Source: Mycolicibacterium sp. CH28
GTDB lineage: Bacteria > Actinomycetota > Actinomycetes > Mycobacteriales > Mycobacteriaceae
Reading direction: 5' to 3'
Assembly (NCBI RefSeq): GCF_004745805.1
Contig: NZ_SRLQ01000004.1
Span: 372,001-436,000 of the forward strand
DNA length: 64,000 nt
Positions 33,811 to 42,191 of the stretch are shown piece after piece. Position 1 is the stretch's first letter. The number at the start of each line of letters is the position of its first letter. The translations under genes were made by a program, and so were the position numbers. A model generated the notes under the pieces. It made no database searches, had not been told where the DNA came from, and saw only the letters and a program-made list of their open reading frames with translations.

Positions 33811-35159
33811 GCGCGTTCGCCGTCGACCATGTCATCCGTGCACCGCTTGCTGTGGTCGACGGTATGGTTCGACCTGCCGCAATTGGATTGTCCGACGGCA
33901 TGATTCGAGTCATCGGCGAGTTAGATGCGGTGTTCGACACCGCGGCGCACACCGTCCTTGGCGACGATGTCGTGTTACTGCCCGGCATGGTGGACACGCA
34001 TGTGCACATCGACGAACCGGGCACCGACTGGGAGGGCTTCGCTTCCGCCACGGCGGCGGCCCTGGCCGGTGGCATCACCACGGTCGTAGACATGCCCCTG
34101 GACTGCGACCCGGTGACGACGACGGTGGACGCTTTGGTGGCCAAACGGGCAGTGGCCCAGGGCGTCTGCCGCGTCGACACCGGGTTCTGGGGCGGCATCG
34201 TCCCCGACAATCTCACTACATTCGGTGAGCTGGCCGCCGCCGGGGTGCTCGGGTTCAAGTGCTTCCTGTCCGAATCCGGCAACCCGCACTTCCCGCCGTT
34301 GCGGCCCGAGCAGTTCGGCCGCGCGATGGCCATGGTCGCCGAACTGGACTCGGTTCTGCTGGTGCATGCCGAAAGCGCCCGGGTTCTCGATGACTGCCCA
34401 CCCACGGCGGGGCGCGACTACGCGTCCTTCCTGGCGTCGCGACCCGACGCCGCCGAGGAGGATGCCGTCGGTATGGTGCTCGACGCCGTCGCCGAGACGG
34501 GCGCTCGCGCCCACATCGTGCACGTCTCCAGTGCCCGGGTACTGCCGATGATCGCGCAGGCCAAACGCGCGGGGCTGCCGGTCACTGCCGAAACGTGTCC
34601 GCACTACCTAACTTTCGCCGCCGAGGACATCGCCGACGGCGCAACCCAGTTCGCCGCCTGCCCGCCGATCCGCGGCGTCGACAACCGTGAGCTGCTGTGG
34701 GCCGCGCTGGCCGACGGCACCCTCGACATGGTGGTCTCCGACCATTCGCCGTGCGCGATCGAGCTCAAGGATCTCGCCGGCGGCGACTTCGGCCGCGCGT
34801 TCGGCGGTATCAGCTCATTGCAGCTGGCCCTGTCCGCACTGTGGACCCGGGCCAGGGATGCCGGCTTCGGCCTGGCTGACATCTGCCGGTGGATGGCCCA
34901 ACGGCCGGCCGAACTGGCCGGTCTGACCGACCGCGGGACAATCACGGCTGGTCGGCGCGCCGACTTCTGCGTGTTCGACCCCGACGCGCAGTGGGTGGTC
35001 CACACCGAGGACCTGCTGCACCGACAGCCGGTCACCCCGTATGCCGGACTCACTCTGACCGGTTCGGTGCGGCAGGTGTGGCGCGGCGGTCGGCTCGCCG
35101 ACGAGCACGGCCGCGGCACGCTCGTATCCGCCCCGACCCGCATCGGGGAGCCCGTATGA
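33807..35159 (+). CDS. allB: Allantoinase
   Basis: The 450-residue amidohydrolase has all expected metal and catalytic residues: His65 and His67 (DTHVHIDEPG), carboxylated Lys151 (GFKCF), His187 (LLVHAES), His239 (HIVHVSS) and Asp312 (VVSDHSPC). It fits allantoinase better than dihydropyrimidinase because of FKCFLSESG and the motif around Asp312. It opens allantoin to allantoate. Starts at GTG 33807 and overlaps the next gene as ATGA. It sits between the lactonase-like hydrolase and a racemase homologue. Confidence 0.9.
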   Translation: MSAFAVDHVIRAPLAVVDGMVRPAAIGLSDGMIRVIGELDAVFDTAAHTVLGDDVVLLPGMVDTHVHIDEPGTDWEGFASATAAALAGGITTVVDMPLDCDPVTTTVDALVAKRAVAQGVCRVDTGFWGGIVPDNLTTFGELAAAGVLGFKCFLSESGNPHFPPLRPEQFGRAMAMVAELDSVLLVHAESARVLDDCPPTAGRDYASFLASRPDAAEEDAVGMVLDAVAETGARAHIVHVSSARVLPMIAQAKRAGLPVTAETCPHYLTFAAEDIADGATQFAACPPIRGVDNRELLWAALADGTLDMVVSDHSPCAIELKDLAGGDFGRAFGGISSLQLALSALWTRARDAGFGLADICRWMAQRPAELAGLTDRGTITAGRRADFCVFDPDAQWVVHTEDLLHRQPVTPYAGLTLTGSVRQVWRGGRLADEHGRGTLVSAPTRIGEPV

Positions 35160-35902
35160 GGATCTTGGTGCTCAACCCCAACACATCGGAGACGATGACC
35201 GCCGAGATCGCCGCCGCCGCCCGGGCCGCCGCCGCCCCCGGCACCGAAATCGTCACCGCACAACCAGGTTTCGGAACTGTTGCCATCGACTCGGCGGCGG
35301 AGAGCTACCTGTCGGCGGTGGGGGTCATGGACGTGGTCGCCACTCAGCTGGCGGCCGGAACCTTCGCCGCCGACGCGGTGGTGCTGGCCGGCTTCGGTGA
35401 GCACGGCAAGGATGCGCTGCAGGAGATGCTCGAGGTCCCAGTGCTCGACATCGCCGAGGCCGCCGCGCACGTCGCGCACCTGATCGGCAGGCGCTTCTCG
35501 GTGATCACCACGCTGGCTCGCTCGATCGCCCCCATCGAGGACCGGTTGCTGCTCGCCGGGCTGGCCGCGCACTGCGCCTCGGTGCGCGCATGTGGTCTGG
35601 GCACCGCCGAGGTCGACGCGGATCCAGCCGGCGCGGTGGCCGCGATCATCGCCGAAGCCGAACGCGCGGTGCGCCTGGACGGCGCCGACGTCATCTGCCT
35701 GGGCTGCGCCGGCATGGCCGGGGTGACCGCGGCGATTTCCGACGCGCTCGGGGTGCCGGCCGTCGACGGGGTCGCGGCAGCGGTGGGCCTGGCCCAGACG
35801 CTGGTGGGTCTGGGGTTGTCCACCAGCAAGGTCGGAGCGTATGCGGCCGGTCCGGACAACGCGCGCACGCACTGGCCACTGTCGCAGGCGTTGACCACAT
35901 GA
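35156..35902 (+). CDS. Asp/Glu/hydantoin racemase-family protein lacking one catalytic Cys
   Basis: The 248-residue protein begins MRILVLNPN, typical of hydantoin and allantoin racemases, which interconvert the enantiomers with two cysteines. The second cysteine is present as Cys184 (CLGCAGM), but the position of the first is Gly79 (VLAGFGEHG) where the family usually has ACF. As I recall, Klebsiella allantoin racemase uses Cys79 and Cys184. A single-Cys active site recalls arylmalonate decarboxylase. It may therefore not be a conventional racemase. Start overlaps the allantoinase stop (ATGA). It is likely in one pathway with it. Confidence 0.85.
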   Translation: MRILVLNPNTSETMTAEIAAAARAAAAPGTEIVTAQPGFGTVAIDSAAESYLSAVGVMDVVATQLAAGTFAADAVVLAGFGEHGKDALQEMLEVPVLDIAEAAAHVAHLIGRRFSVITTLARSIAPIEDRLLLAGLAAHCASVRACGLGTAEVDADPAGAVAAIIAEAERAVRLDGADVICLGCAGMAGVTAAISDALGVPAVDGVAAAVGLAQTLVGLGLSTSKVGAYAAGPDNARTHWPLSQALTT

Positions 35903-36924
35903 CCGTCGAGCGGGATGCGGGGTTGGATCTGGCCTGCCGCGCTGTCGGCGGCAGCGTCGTCGCCGCCAGCGACGAGTCGTTCGGGTTCAAGGAACGGTTG
36001 ATCGACCCGACCGAGCCGAACTTCACGCCGGGCACCTTCGACCTGCGTGGCGAGGTGGTCGACGGGTGGGAGACCCGACGGCACGCACCGGCCGGCGACT
36101 GGGTGATCATCCGCCTCGGCGTGGCGGGGCGGCTGCGCACCATCGATGTCGACACTCGGTTCTTCACGGGTAACCATCCCACCGGCGCAGCGCTGTACGG
36201 CGCCACCCTTGGGCTGGCCGATGATCCGTGCGATCCTGGTGTGCCCTGGCGACAGCTGGTGGCCCCGACACCGCTGAAAGCCGACGGGCACAATCCCATC
36301 ACCGTCGACGATCACCGCCGCTACACCCACCTGAAGCTGGTTATCGCCTCCGACGGCGGGGTGGCCCGGTTGCGGGCATACGGCGATCCCGTGCCCGACC
36401 CGGTGCTCTGGTCGGGTGTCACCGTCGAGGTATCGGGAATCGAACAGGGCGGTCGCCTCGAACATTGCAGCGACACCTTCTACTCCGATGCGCGCGCCCT
36501 GATCGCCGCCGACCGGCCGCACAACATGGGTGCCGGTTGGGAGGCCCGGCGCCGTCGCGACATCGGGCCCGACACCCACGACGCGGTGACGATTTCATTC
36601 CTGACGCCGACTGACCTGCACCGGGTGGAGATCGACACCTCGTACTTCGTGTTCAACGCCTCCCGCGCGGTGTCTGTGCGGGGCACCCGTGACCGGCCGA
36701 CGCCCGGACGGCCCTGGTGGGCACTGCCCTTCGACGAGGTGGTGCTGCCCCGCACCGGCCTTCTGCCCGACGCACGGCAGGTCTTCGCAGTGGATGTCCC
36801 CGGCATCACCGCGATCAGGGTGCAGGCCTACCCGGACGGCGGCATCGCCCGGATCCGCGCGCTCGGGCGCCCCACCGAAGCCGGGATGGATGAGCTACGC
36901 GCCCGTTGGGACGCGGCGCAGTGA
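35899..36924 (+). CDS. alc: Allantoicase
   Basis: The 341-residue protein matches allantoicase in length and in its two tandem allantoicase/F5-8-like domains, each with an RIDVDTRFFTGN-like core (first RTIDVDTRFFTGNHP; second HRVEIDTSYFVFNASRAVSV). It also has GWETRR and GWEARRRR arginine motifs in the two copies. It hydrolyses allantoate to ureidoglycolate and urea. Starts at ATG 35899 and overlaps the racemase-family gene. A ureidoglycolate lyase or urease is not encoded in this window. Confidence 0.92.
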   Translation: MTVERDAGLDLACRAVGGSVVAASDESFGFKERLIDPTEPNFTPGTFDLRGEVVDGWETRRHAPAGDWVIIRLGVAGRLRTIDVDTRFFTGNHPTGAALYGATLGLADDPCDPGVPWRQLVAPTPLKADGHNPITVDDHRRYTHLKLVIASDGGVARLRAYGDPVPDPVLWSGVTVEVSGIEQGGRLEHCSDTFYSDARALIAADRPHNMGAGWEARRRRDIGPDTHDAVTISFLTPTDLHRVEIDTSYFVFNASRAVSVRGTRDRPTPGRPWWALPFDEVVLPRTGLLPDARQVFAVDVPGITAIRVQAYPDGGIARIRALGRPTEAGMDELRARWDAAQ

Positions 36925-37511
36925 CGCCCATGGTCGCCGAGTGCGCCGGGCTGTGGCGGCGCACGCTACTCGTCGAGGCGGACGGTTCACGTGACACCGG
37001 AACGAACGTCCAATGGCTGCAGGGCATCTCGACATTCGTCGACGTGCGGGGACCGGGGGAGGGCTTCGCCGGACTACTCGATCAGCGGGCCGACGTCTTC
37101 GAATGGCACCGGCTGGTCGACCTGCAGCCGCCCGGCCCACCCGACGCGGGCCGGATGCAGTGGGACGGCGACACCCTGGTCGAAGTTGGCGTGCATGCCG
37201 ACTACACCGAGCACTGGCGCCGCGAGGTCGGCCCGACGCAGCCGTGTTGGGGGCTGGTGCTGTCGGCACCGGGGGGTGCGAGCGGGATTCTCGTGTGCGT
37301 CGGCGGACGGTTCGGCTGGGCCTACCGGTGCCCGGAGGCGACCGAGGTATCTCTGGGTGTGGTCGATGAAAGAAGCTGGCGAATAACCGATTCCGCTTGT
37401 CCAGAGCGGGTAGGTGCGGTGCTGCACCCCCGGCTGGCGGCAGGGCAACTACGAGTCGACGACGGCATCGTATGGGACGTCGAGGACAGCGAAGGAAGCG
37501 TGACACTGTGA
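36921..37511 (+). CDS. Unrecognised protein of the ureide operon
   Basis: From the GTG at 36921, overlapping the allantoicase stop, the product is 196 residues. It is soluble, beta-rich and unusually rich in Trp, with GLWRRTLLVEADGSRDTG near the start, FEWHRLVDLQPPG in the middle and conserved-looking HADYTEHWRRE. No signal peptide is evident. The shape, with many aromatic and alternating residues, suggests a beta-barrel (lipocalin-like). It is coupled on both sides (GTGA), so it almost surely acts in the same pathway. It could fill the missing step after allantoicase, such as ureidoglycolate breakdown, but this is a guess. Confidence 0.7.
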   Translation: MTPMVAECAGLWRRTLLVEADGSRDTGTNVQWLQGISTFVDVRGPGEGFAGLLDQRADVFEWHRLVDLQPPGPPDAGRMQWDGDTLVEVGVHADYTEHWRREVGPTQPCWGLVLSAPGGASGILVCVGGRFGWAYRCPEATEVSLGVVDERSWRITDSACPERVGAVLHPRLAAGQLRVDDGIVWDVEDSEGSVTL

Positions 37512-38545
37512 GTGGGGCGACATCATTTCAATCGGTTCCGGTCATCGACATTAGCGGGCTGCGCTCGCCTGATCGCGCGGACCGAGCCCGGGTCGCGGGC
37601 GAGCTCGGCGCCGCCGCGCGCGATATCGGGTTCTTCTACGTCTCCGGAACGGCGGTGAGTGACGAGCTGTTCGATCGGCTGCTGAGCGCTACCAAGCAGT
37701 TCTTCGCGCTGCCGATGGAGGAGAAGATGAAGTCCTACATCGGTCTGTCGACCTGCCACCGGGGTTACGTACCGGTGGGCGAGGAAGGGCTCTACGGTGA
37801 CAAGGCCGACCTGAAGGAAGCATTCGACACCGCATTGGATCTGCCCGCCGACGACCCCGACCATCTTGCGGGCAATCCGATGCTCGGACCCAACGTCTGG
37901 CCGGACCTGCCCGGCTTCGCCGAGACGGTCACCGAGTACTACCAGGCCGTGCTCGCCGTCGGCCGGGATCTGTTGTGGGCCTTCGCCGTAGCGCTGGGGG
38001 AGGACCCCGACACTTTCACCAGACACGCCACCAAGACACCGAGCCAGCTGCGGCTCATCTACTACCCGTACAACCCCGACGCAGAGGACGCCCAGGGTAT
38101 CGGGGCGCACACCGACTACGAATGCTTCACCCTGCTCAAGCCGACCGCCCCGGGACTCGAGGTGCTCAACGGTGATGGGGAGTGGATCGACGTCCCGCCG
38201 ATCCCCGGCACCTTCGTCGTCAACGTCGGCGACCTACTGGAGTTGTGGACCAACGGCGCCTTCGTCGCCACCTCGCACCGGGTCCGCAAGGTCAAGGAGG
38301 AGCGCTACTCGTTTCCGCTGTTCTTCAACGTCGACTACCACACCGTCGTGCAACCGTTGCCTCAGTTCGCGTCCGCCGAGAGTGCCATCCGCGCCCCGTT
38401 GGTGGCCGGCGAGCACCTGTTCGCCCAAACCGCCCAGACGTTCGCCTATCTGAGGTCACGCTTGGACAGCGGTGAGCTGGTGTTGCCGGAAGGTTCCCTG
38501 CAGACCGGCACATTCGGCCAGCAGGCGCTGCAGTCACGGAACTGA
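37508..38545 (+). CDS. Fe(II)/2-oxoglutarate oxygenase, isopenicillin N synthase-like
   Basis: The 345-residue protein has the DIOX_N start VPVIDISGL and the iron triad His201-x-Asp203 and His257, with Arg266-x-Ser268 (RYS) for 2-oxoglutarate. This is the plant-type/IPNS-like oxygenase family. Starts at GTG 37508 and overlaps the unknown gene. As last gene of a ureide operon, it could hydroxylate or demethylate an imported precursor before hydrolysis; xanthine-type hydroxylation by a different 2-oxoglutarate enzyme is known in fungi. The real substrate is unknown. Confidence 0.85.
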   Translation: MSGATSFQSVPVIDISGLRSPDRADRARVAGELGAAARDIGFFYVSGTAVSDELFDRLLSATKQFFALPMEEKMKSYIGLSTCHRGYVPVGEEGLYGDKADLKEAFDTALDLPADDPDHLAGNPMLGPNVWPDLPGFAETVTEYYQAVLAVGRDLLWAFAVALGEDPDTFTRHATKTPSQLRLIYYPYNPDAEDAQGIGAHTDYECFTLLKPTAPGLEVLNGDGEWIDVPPIPGTFVVNVGDLLELWTNGAFVATSHRVRKVKEERYSFPLFFNVDYHTVVQPLPQFASAESAIRAPLVAGEHLFAQTAQTFAYLRSRLDSGELVLPEGSLQTGTFGQQALQSRN

Positions 38546-38620
38546 CACCCCGCACTGCCGGGATGCGTTAGCATCCTGCCTGACCAGCGACAACGGCGGG
38601 CAGGCGAGTAGGGGTCCCAC

Positions 38621-40774
38621 GTGGTGCGACTATCGGGTGCGCTATCACGTGGCGGCCGGCCGCGATCGCTGGGATTCCAGTCCAAGTTGCTGATCATGCT
38701 GCTCGCCGTCAGCGTGATCTCGGTGCTCACCGCGGGCGCAATCGGTTACGCCTCGGGGACCGCCTCTTTGCGCAATGCCGAATACCAGCGACTGACCCAA
38801 CTGCGAGAGTCACGGGCTCGTGAGATCAAGACGTTCTATACCGGTATCACCGACGCCGTATCGATCGTGACCCACGGCACCCAGACCGTCGCCGCTGTCA
38901 ACGACTTCGGGAAGGCCTTCGACGAACTCCAGAAGGTCCCGCTGCCGCCGGACGCCGACCAAGCCGTCGCCAACTACGACGCAACGGTCTTCGGGCCCGA
39001 GCTGGCGGCAAAATCGGGGAAGTCCGTCGACGCCACACTGTTCAAGCCGACATCCAACGCCCAGACATATTTGCAGTACTACTACACGGTCCCGGCTCGC
39101 GGTGACTACGAGGCCGCCATCAAGGTGATCACGGCCGGTGACCCCAGCGCCTGGTCGGCGATCAACGCCCGATACCAGCCGTTCTTCGGTGATCTCACCC
39201 AGCGCTTCTCGTTCGACGATGCGCTGATGATGGACACCCAGGGCAATATCGTCTACACGGCCTACAAGGGTGTCGACCTGGGCGCCAACCTGTTCCGCAG
39301 CCCGTATAACACGACCGCGTTGGCAGAGACGTATCGCCAGGCGCTGCAGTCGACATCGATAGACCAGACCTTCGTGACCGACTTCGAGCGGTATGCACCG
39401 TCCTTCGGCCGGCCTATCCAGTGGGTGCTCTCACCGATCGGTCGCGACGGGGTGATCGTGGGGGTACTGGCCCTGCAGATATCTCTCGATCAGATCAACG
39501 ATGTGATGACCGGGCAGGGGCGGTGGGTTCAGGACGGTCTGGGACAGTCCGGGGAAACCTATCTGGCCGGGCCCGACAAGTTGATGCGCTCGGTGTCGCG
39601 GGAGTTGCTGACCGACCCGAAGCGCTACGTCGCGGACGTCATGTCCGACGGCACACCGGACGACATTGCCGAACGACAGGTTGCCGTCAAGGGCAGCACT
39701 CTGCTTCAACCGGTGGACAAGCGCGCCGTCAACGAGGCACTGGCCGGACGGACGGGCGTCACCACCGCGCCCGACTACGTCGGCCCGGAAGCGCTGGTGG
39801 CCTACGCGCCGTTGGACATCGACGGATTGGATTGGGTGCTGGTCGCCAAGATCGACAAGTCCGAAGCACTGGCCCCGGTGGCCACGTTCGCCCGCAACAT
39901 CGCCTTGTCGACGGCAGCGATCGTGCTCGTCGTGTGCCTGCTGGCGCTGCTGTTCAGCCGCATCCTCACCAGGCCGATCAAACGCCTGGCAGCCGCGGTG
40001 CGCAGGGTGGCCGGCGGTGAGCTCGGTGTCTCGGTGCCGGTCACCGCCACAGACGAAATTGGCGAACTGGCATCGGCATTCAACGACATGAGTGCCAGCC
40101 TGCAAACCAAACAGCAGCTGATCGAGGACCAGCGGAAGGAGAACGACGAGCTGCTGGCCAGCCTGATGCCCGAGGCGCTTGCCCGGCGCTACCGGGAGGG
40201 TGAGGAGAACATCAGCACGCACTACCGCGACGTGTCGGTCATCTACGCCCAGCTGCTCGGATTTGACGACTACTCCCGTTCGATGCCCAAAGAGGAGTCG
40301 GTCGCGATGCTCAACTCGCTCGCCGAGGCGTTCGACGAGGCGGCCGAGCGCAATGGGGTCGAACGGGTGCGCAGCATGCAGGACAACGGCCTACTGGCCA
40401 CCTGTGGTGTTGTCGTACCGCGCGTCGACCACGCCAGCCGGACCATCGCGTTCGCCAATGAACTGACCGAGATCGTGCAGCGTTTCAACGATCAGCACGA
40501 TGCCCGCCTGGCCATCCGGGCCGGGATCGACAGCGGACCGGTCACCAGCGGCCTGGTCGGACAGCGCTCGAAGATCTACGCGCTCTGGGGTGAAGCGGTG
40601 GACCTGGCCAACCGGGTGCATGCGGCCACCAAGACGCCCGGCGTGTTCGTCAGTGACCGGGTACACGAGGCCGTCGTCGGGATCTATTCGTTCTCCGATG
40701 CCGGCACTGTCAGTGGCGCCCATGGCGCCGAGCCGGTGTGGCGCCTTGATGTCGGAACGCGGCTGTCGGTATGA
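38621..40774 (+). CDS. Membrane receptor with HAMP and degenerate class III cyclase domain
   Basis: The 717-residue protein is membrane bound: segments near residues 22-44 and 425-447 bracket a large sensor domain of Cache type, followed by HAMP and a C-terminal class III nucleotide cyclase domain (from about 535). It corresponds to M. tuberculosis Rv2435c, and the next gene to Rv2434c. Several canonical residues are replaced: the first metal-binding Asp is Gln544 (VIYAQLLGF), the Asp of the YDxWG-type motif is Ala654, and the transition-state Asn is Asp661. Asp588 and Arg665 remain. Classical cyclase activity is doubtful. Confidence 0.88.
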   Translation: MVRLSGALSRGGRPRSLGFQSKLLIMLLAVSVISVLTAGAIGYASGTASLRNAEYQRLTQLRESRAREIKTFYTGITDAVSIVTHGTQTVAAVNDFGKAFDELQKVPLPPDADQAVANYDATVFGPELAAKSGKSVDATLFKPTSNAQTYLQYYYTVPARGDYEAAIKVITAGDPSAWSAINARYQPFFGDLTQRFSFDDALMMDTQGNIVYTAYKGVDLGANLFRSPYNTTALAETYRQALQSTSIDQTFVTDFERYAPSFGRPIQWVLSPIGRDGVIVGVLALQISLDQINDVMTGQGRWVQDGLGQSGETYLAGPDKLMRSVSRELLTDPKRYVADVMSDGTPDDIAERQVAVKGSTLLQPVDKRAVNEALAGRTGVTTAPDYVGPEALVAYAPLDIDGLDWVLVAKIDKSEALAPVATFARNIALSTAAIVLVVCLLALLFSRILTRPIKRLAAAVRRVAGGELGVSVPVTATDEIGELASAFNDMSASLQTKQQLIEDQRKENDELLASLMPEALARRYREGEENISTHYRDVSVIYAQLLGFDDYSRSMPKEESVAMLNSLAEAFDEAAERNGVERVRSMQDNGLLATCGVVVPRVDHASRTIAFANELTEIVQRFNDQHDARLAIRAGIDSGPVTSGLVGQRSKIYALWGEAVDLANRVHAATKTPGVFVSDRVHEAVVGIYSFSDAGTVSGAHGAEPVWRLDVGTRLSV

Positions 40775-42186
40775 GCGGCGTTACCGCGCAGCCGTGGTTC
40801 TGGCCGGCGCTGGGCATCGTTGTCGGCCTGCCGCTGGCGTTGCTACTGCTCAACGAGCTGCACGGCTTCCTGACTCGACGCGGTAGCGCCTACACCACTC
40901 CTGTTGCGCTGCTGCGGAACTGGGTTCTGCCAGCGTGTGCGGTGTATCTGTTGATCGCCCAGCTCGAGAATGCCGACGTAGAGGCCACCTGGTCGAAGAT
41001 CGCGGCCACGGTCTTCGGATTCCTGATCATGCTGCTGTTGCTGTCGGGTGCCAACGCCGCACTCTTCGGCGAGGCGCGGGCGGGAAGCTGGCGCGAACGG
41101 CTGCCCGGCATCTTCATCGACCTGGGCCGGCTGGTCCTGATCCTCATCGGGATCGCGCTGCTGCTGTCCTGGGTATGGGGCGCCAATATCGGCGGATTGG
41201 TCGCCGCGGTGGGCGTCACGTCGATCGTCATCGGCCTGGCAGTGCAGACCGCGGTCGGACCGGTGATTGCCGGCCTGCTGCTGCTGTTCGAGCAGCCGTT
41301 CCGCATAGGCGACTGGTTGGACACGACGCCGGCCAAAGGGCGTGTGGTCGAGGTGAATTGGCGTGCCGTTCACATCGACACCGGAAACGGTATCCAGGTG
41401 GTGCCCAACGCCATGCTGGCCACCGGCTCGTTCACCAATCTCAGCAGGGCCCAGGGGGCGGTCTACCAGGCCGCCGCGACGCTGGCGTTCAGCGCCGACG
41501 ACCCGCCGGGTGCGGTCGCCGAGGCGATGTTGTCGGTGGCCGCCGGGCTACCGACCCGGCTGCCGAAATTGCCGGCGAAAGTGGTGGCGCTGGGCGAGGC
41601 CAAATACAAGGTGTCGGTGCCGGTAGCCTCACCGGCCGACGAGGCGCGCACCAAGGCCCTGCTGCTGCACCGCGCCTGGTATGCCGCGCAGCGGTCCGGG
41701 CTCCATCTCGACGGAACAGCGCCGAAACCCAAGGACACCAAGGCTTACGTGGACGACCAGCTGCAGCGGATCGCTGCGACGCTGGGTCTGGGGGAGGAGT
41801 CGGCCACCACGATGTCGGGTCGCGGACGTCGTCTGCTCTTTGCCGAAGGTGAAGTGATCCAGCCCGTCAACAGCGTGCCGGAATTCGTCGGATTCATCAC
41901 GGCAGGATCGGTGGGGCTGATCGTCTATGCCGAGGACGGCCGCGAGCTGTCACTGGGCGCCCTGGGTGTCGGTGACTACATCGGCGGCACCTCGCTGACC
42001 CGCCAGCGGATGCTCACCGGGGTGGTGGCACTCACCGATACGACCATCGTCGCTGTGCACCGCGACGCCGTGAATGCCGTTGTGCAGCACAATCCCCGGC
42101 TGGCCCGGCAGATCGGCGAGGCCATCGAGATGCGGCGTAAGGCGGCAACCGAGGCACTCGCCGCGGCCGCCGCCGGCGTGCGGTAG
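40771..42186 (+). CDS. MscS-type mechanosensitive channel with cyclic-nucleotide-binding-like domain
   Basis: The 471-residue protein has about four or five membrane segments, then the MscS pore and beta domain (SIVIGLAVQTAVGPVIAGLLLLFEQPFRIGDWL, and the NGIQVVPNAMLATGSFTN motif). A C-terminal domain, about residues 345-455, has the cNMP-binding shape, but the phosphate-binding-cassette Glu and the Arg-x-Ala-Ala-Thr stretch are not clearly kept (LGVGDYIGGTSLTRQRM). ATGA couples it to the cyclase-like receptor. The pair suggests a signalling-gated osmotic channel. Confidence 0.88.
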   Translation: MSGVTAQPWFWPALGIVVGLPLALLLLNELHGFLTRRGSAYTTPVALLRNWVLPACAVYLLIAQLENADVEATWSKIAATVFGFLIMLLLLSGANAALFGEARAGSWRERLPGIFIDLGRLVLILIGIALLLSWVWGANIGGLVAAVGVTSIVIGLAVQTAVGPVIAGLLLLFEQPFRIGDWLDTTPAKGRVVEVNWRAVHIDTGNGIQVVPNAMLATGSFTNLSRAQGAVYQAAATLAFSADDPPGAVAEAMLSVAAGLPTRLPKLPAKVVALGEAKYKVSVPVASPADEARTKALLLHRAWYAAQRSGLHLDGTAPKPKDTKAYVDDQLQRIAATLGLGEESATTMSGRGRRLLFAEGEVIQPVNSVPEFVGFITAGSVGLIVYAEDGRELSLGALGVGDYIGGTSLTRQRMLTGVVALTDTTIVAVHRDAVNAVVQHNPRLARQIGEAIEMRRKAATEALAAAAAGVR

Positions 42187-42191
42187 TCGAC

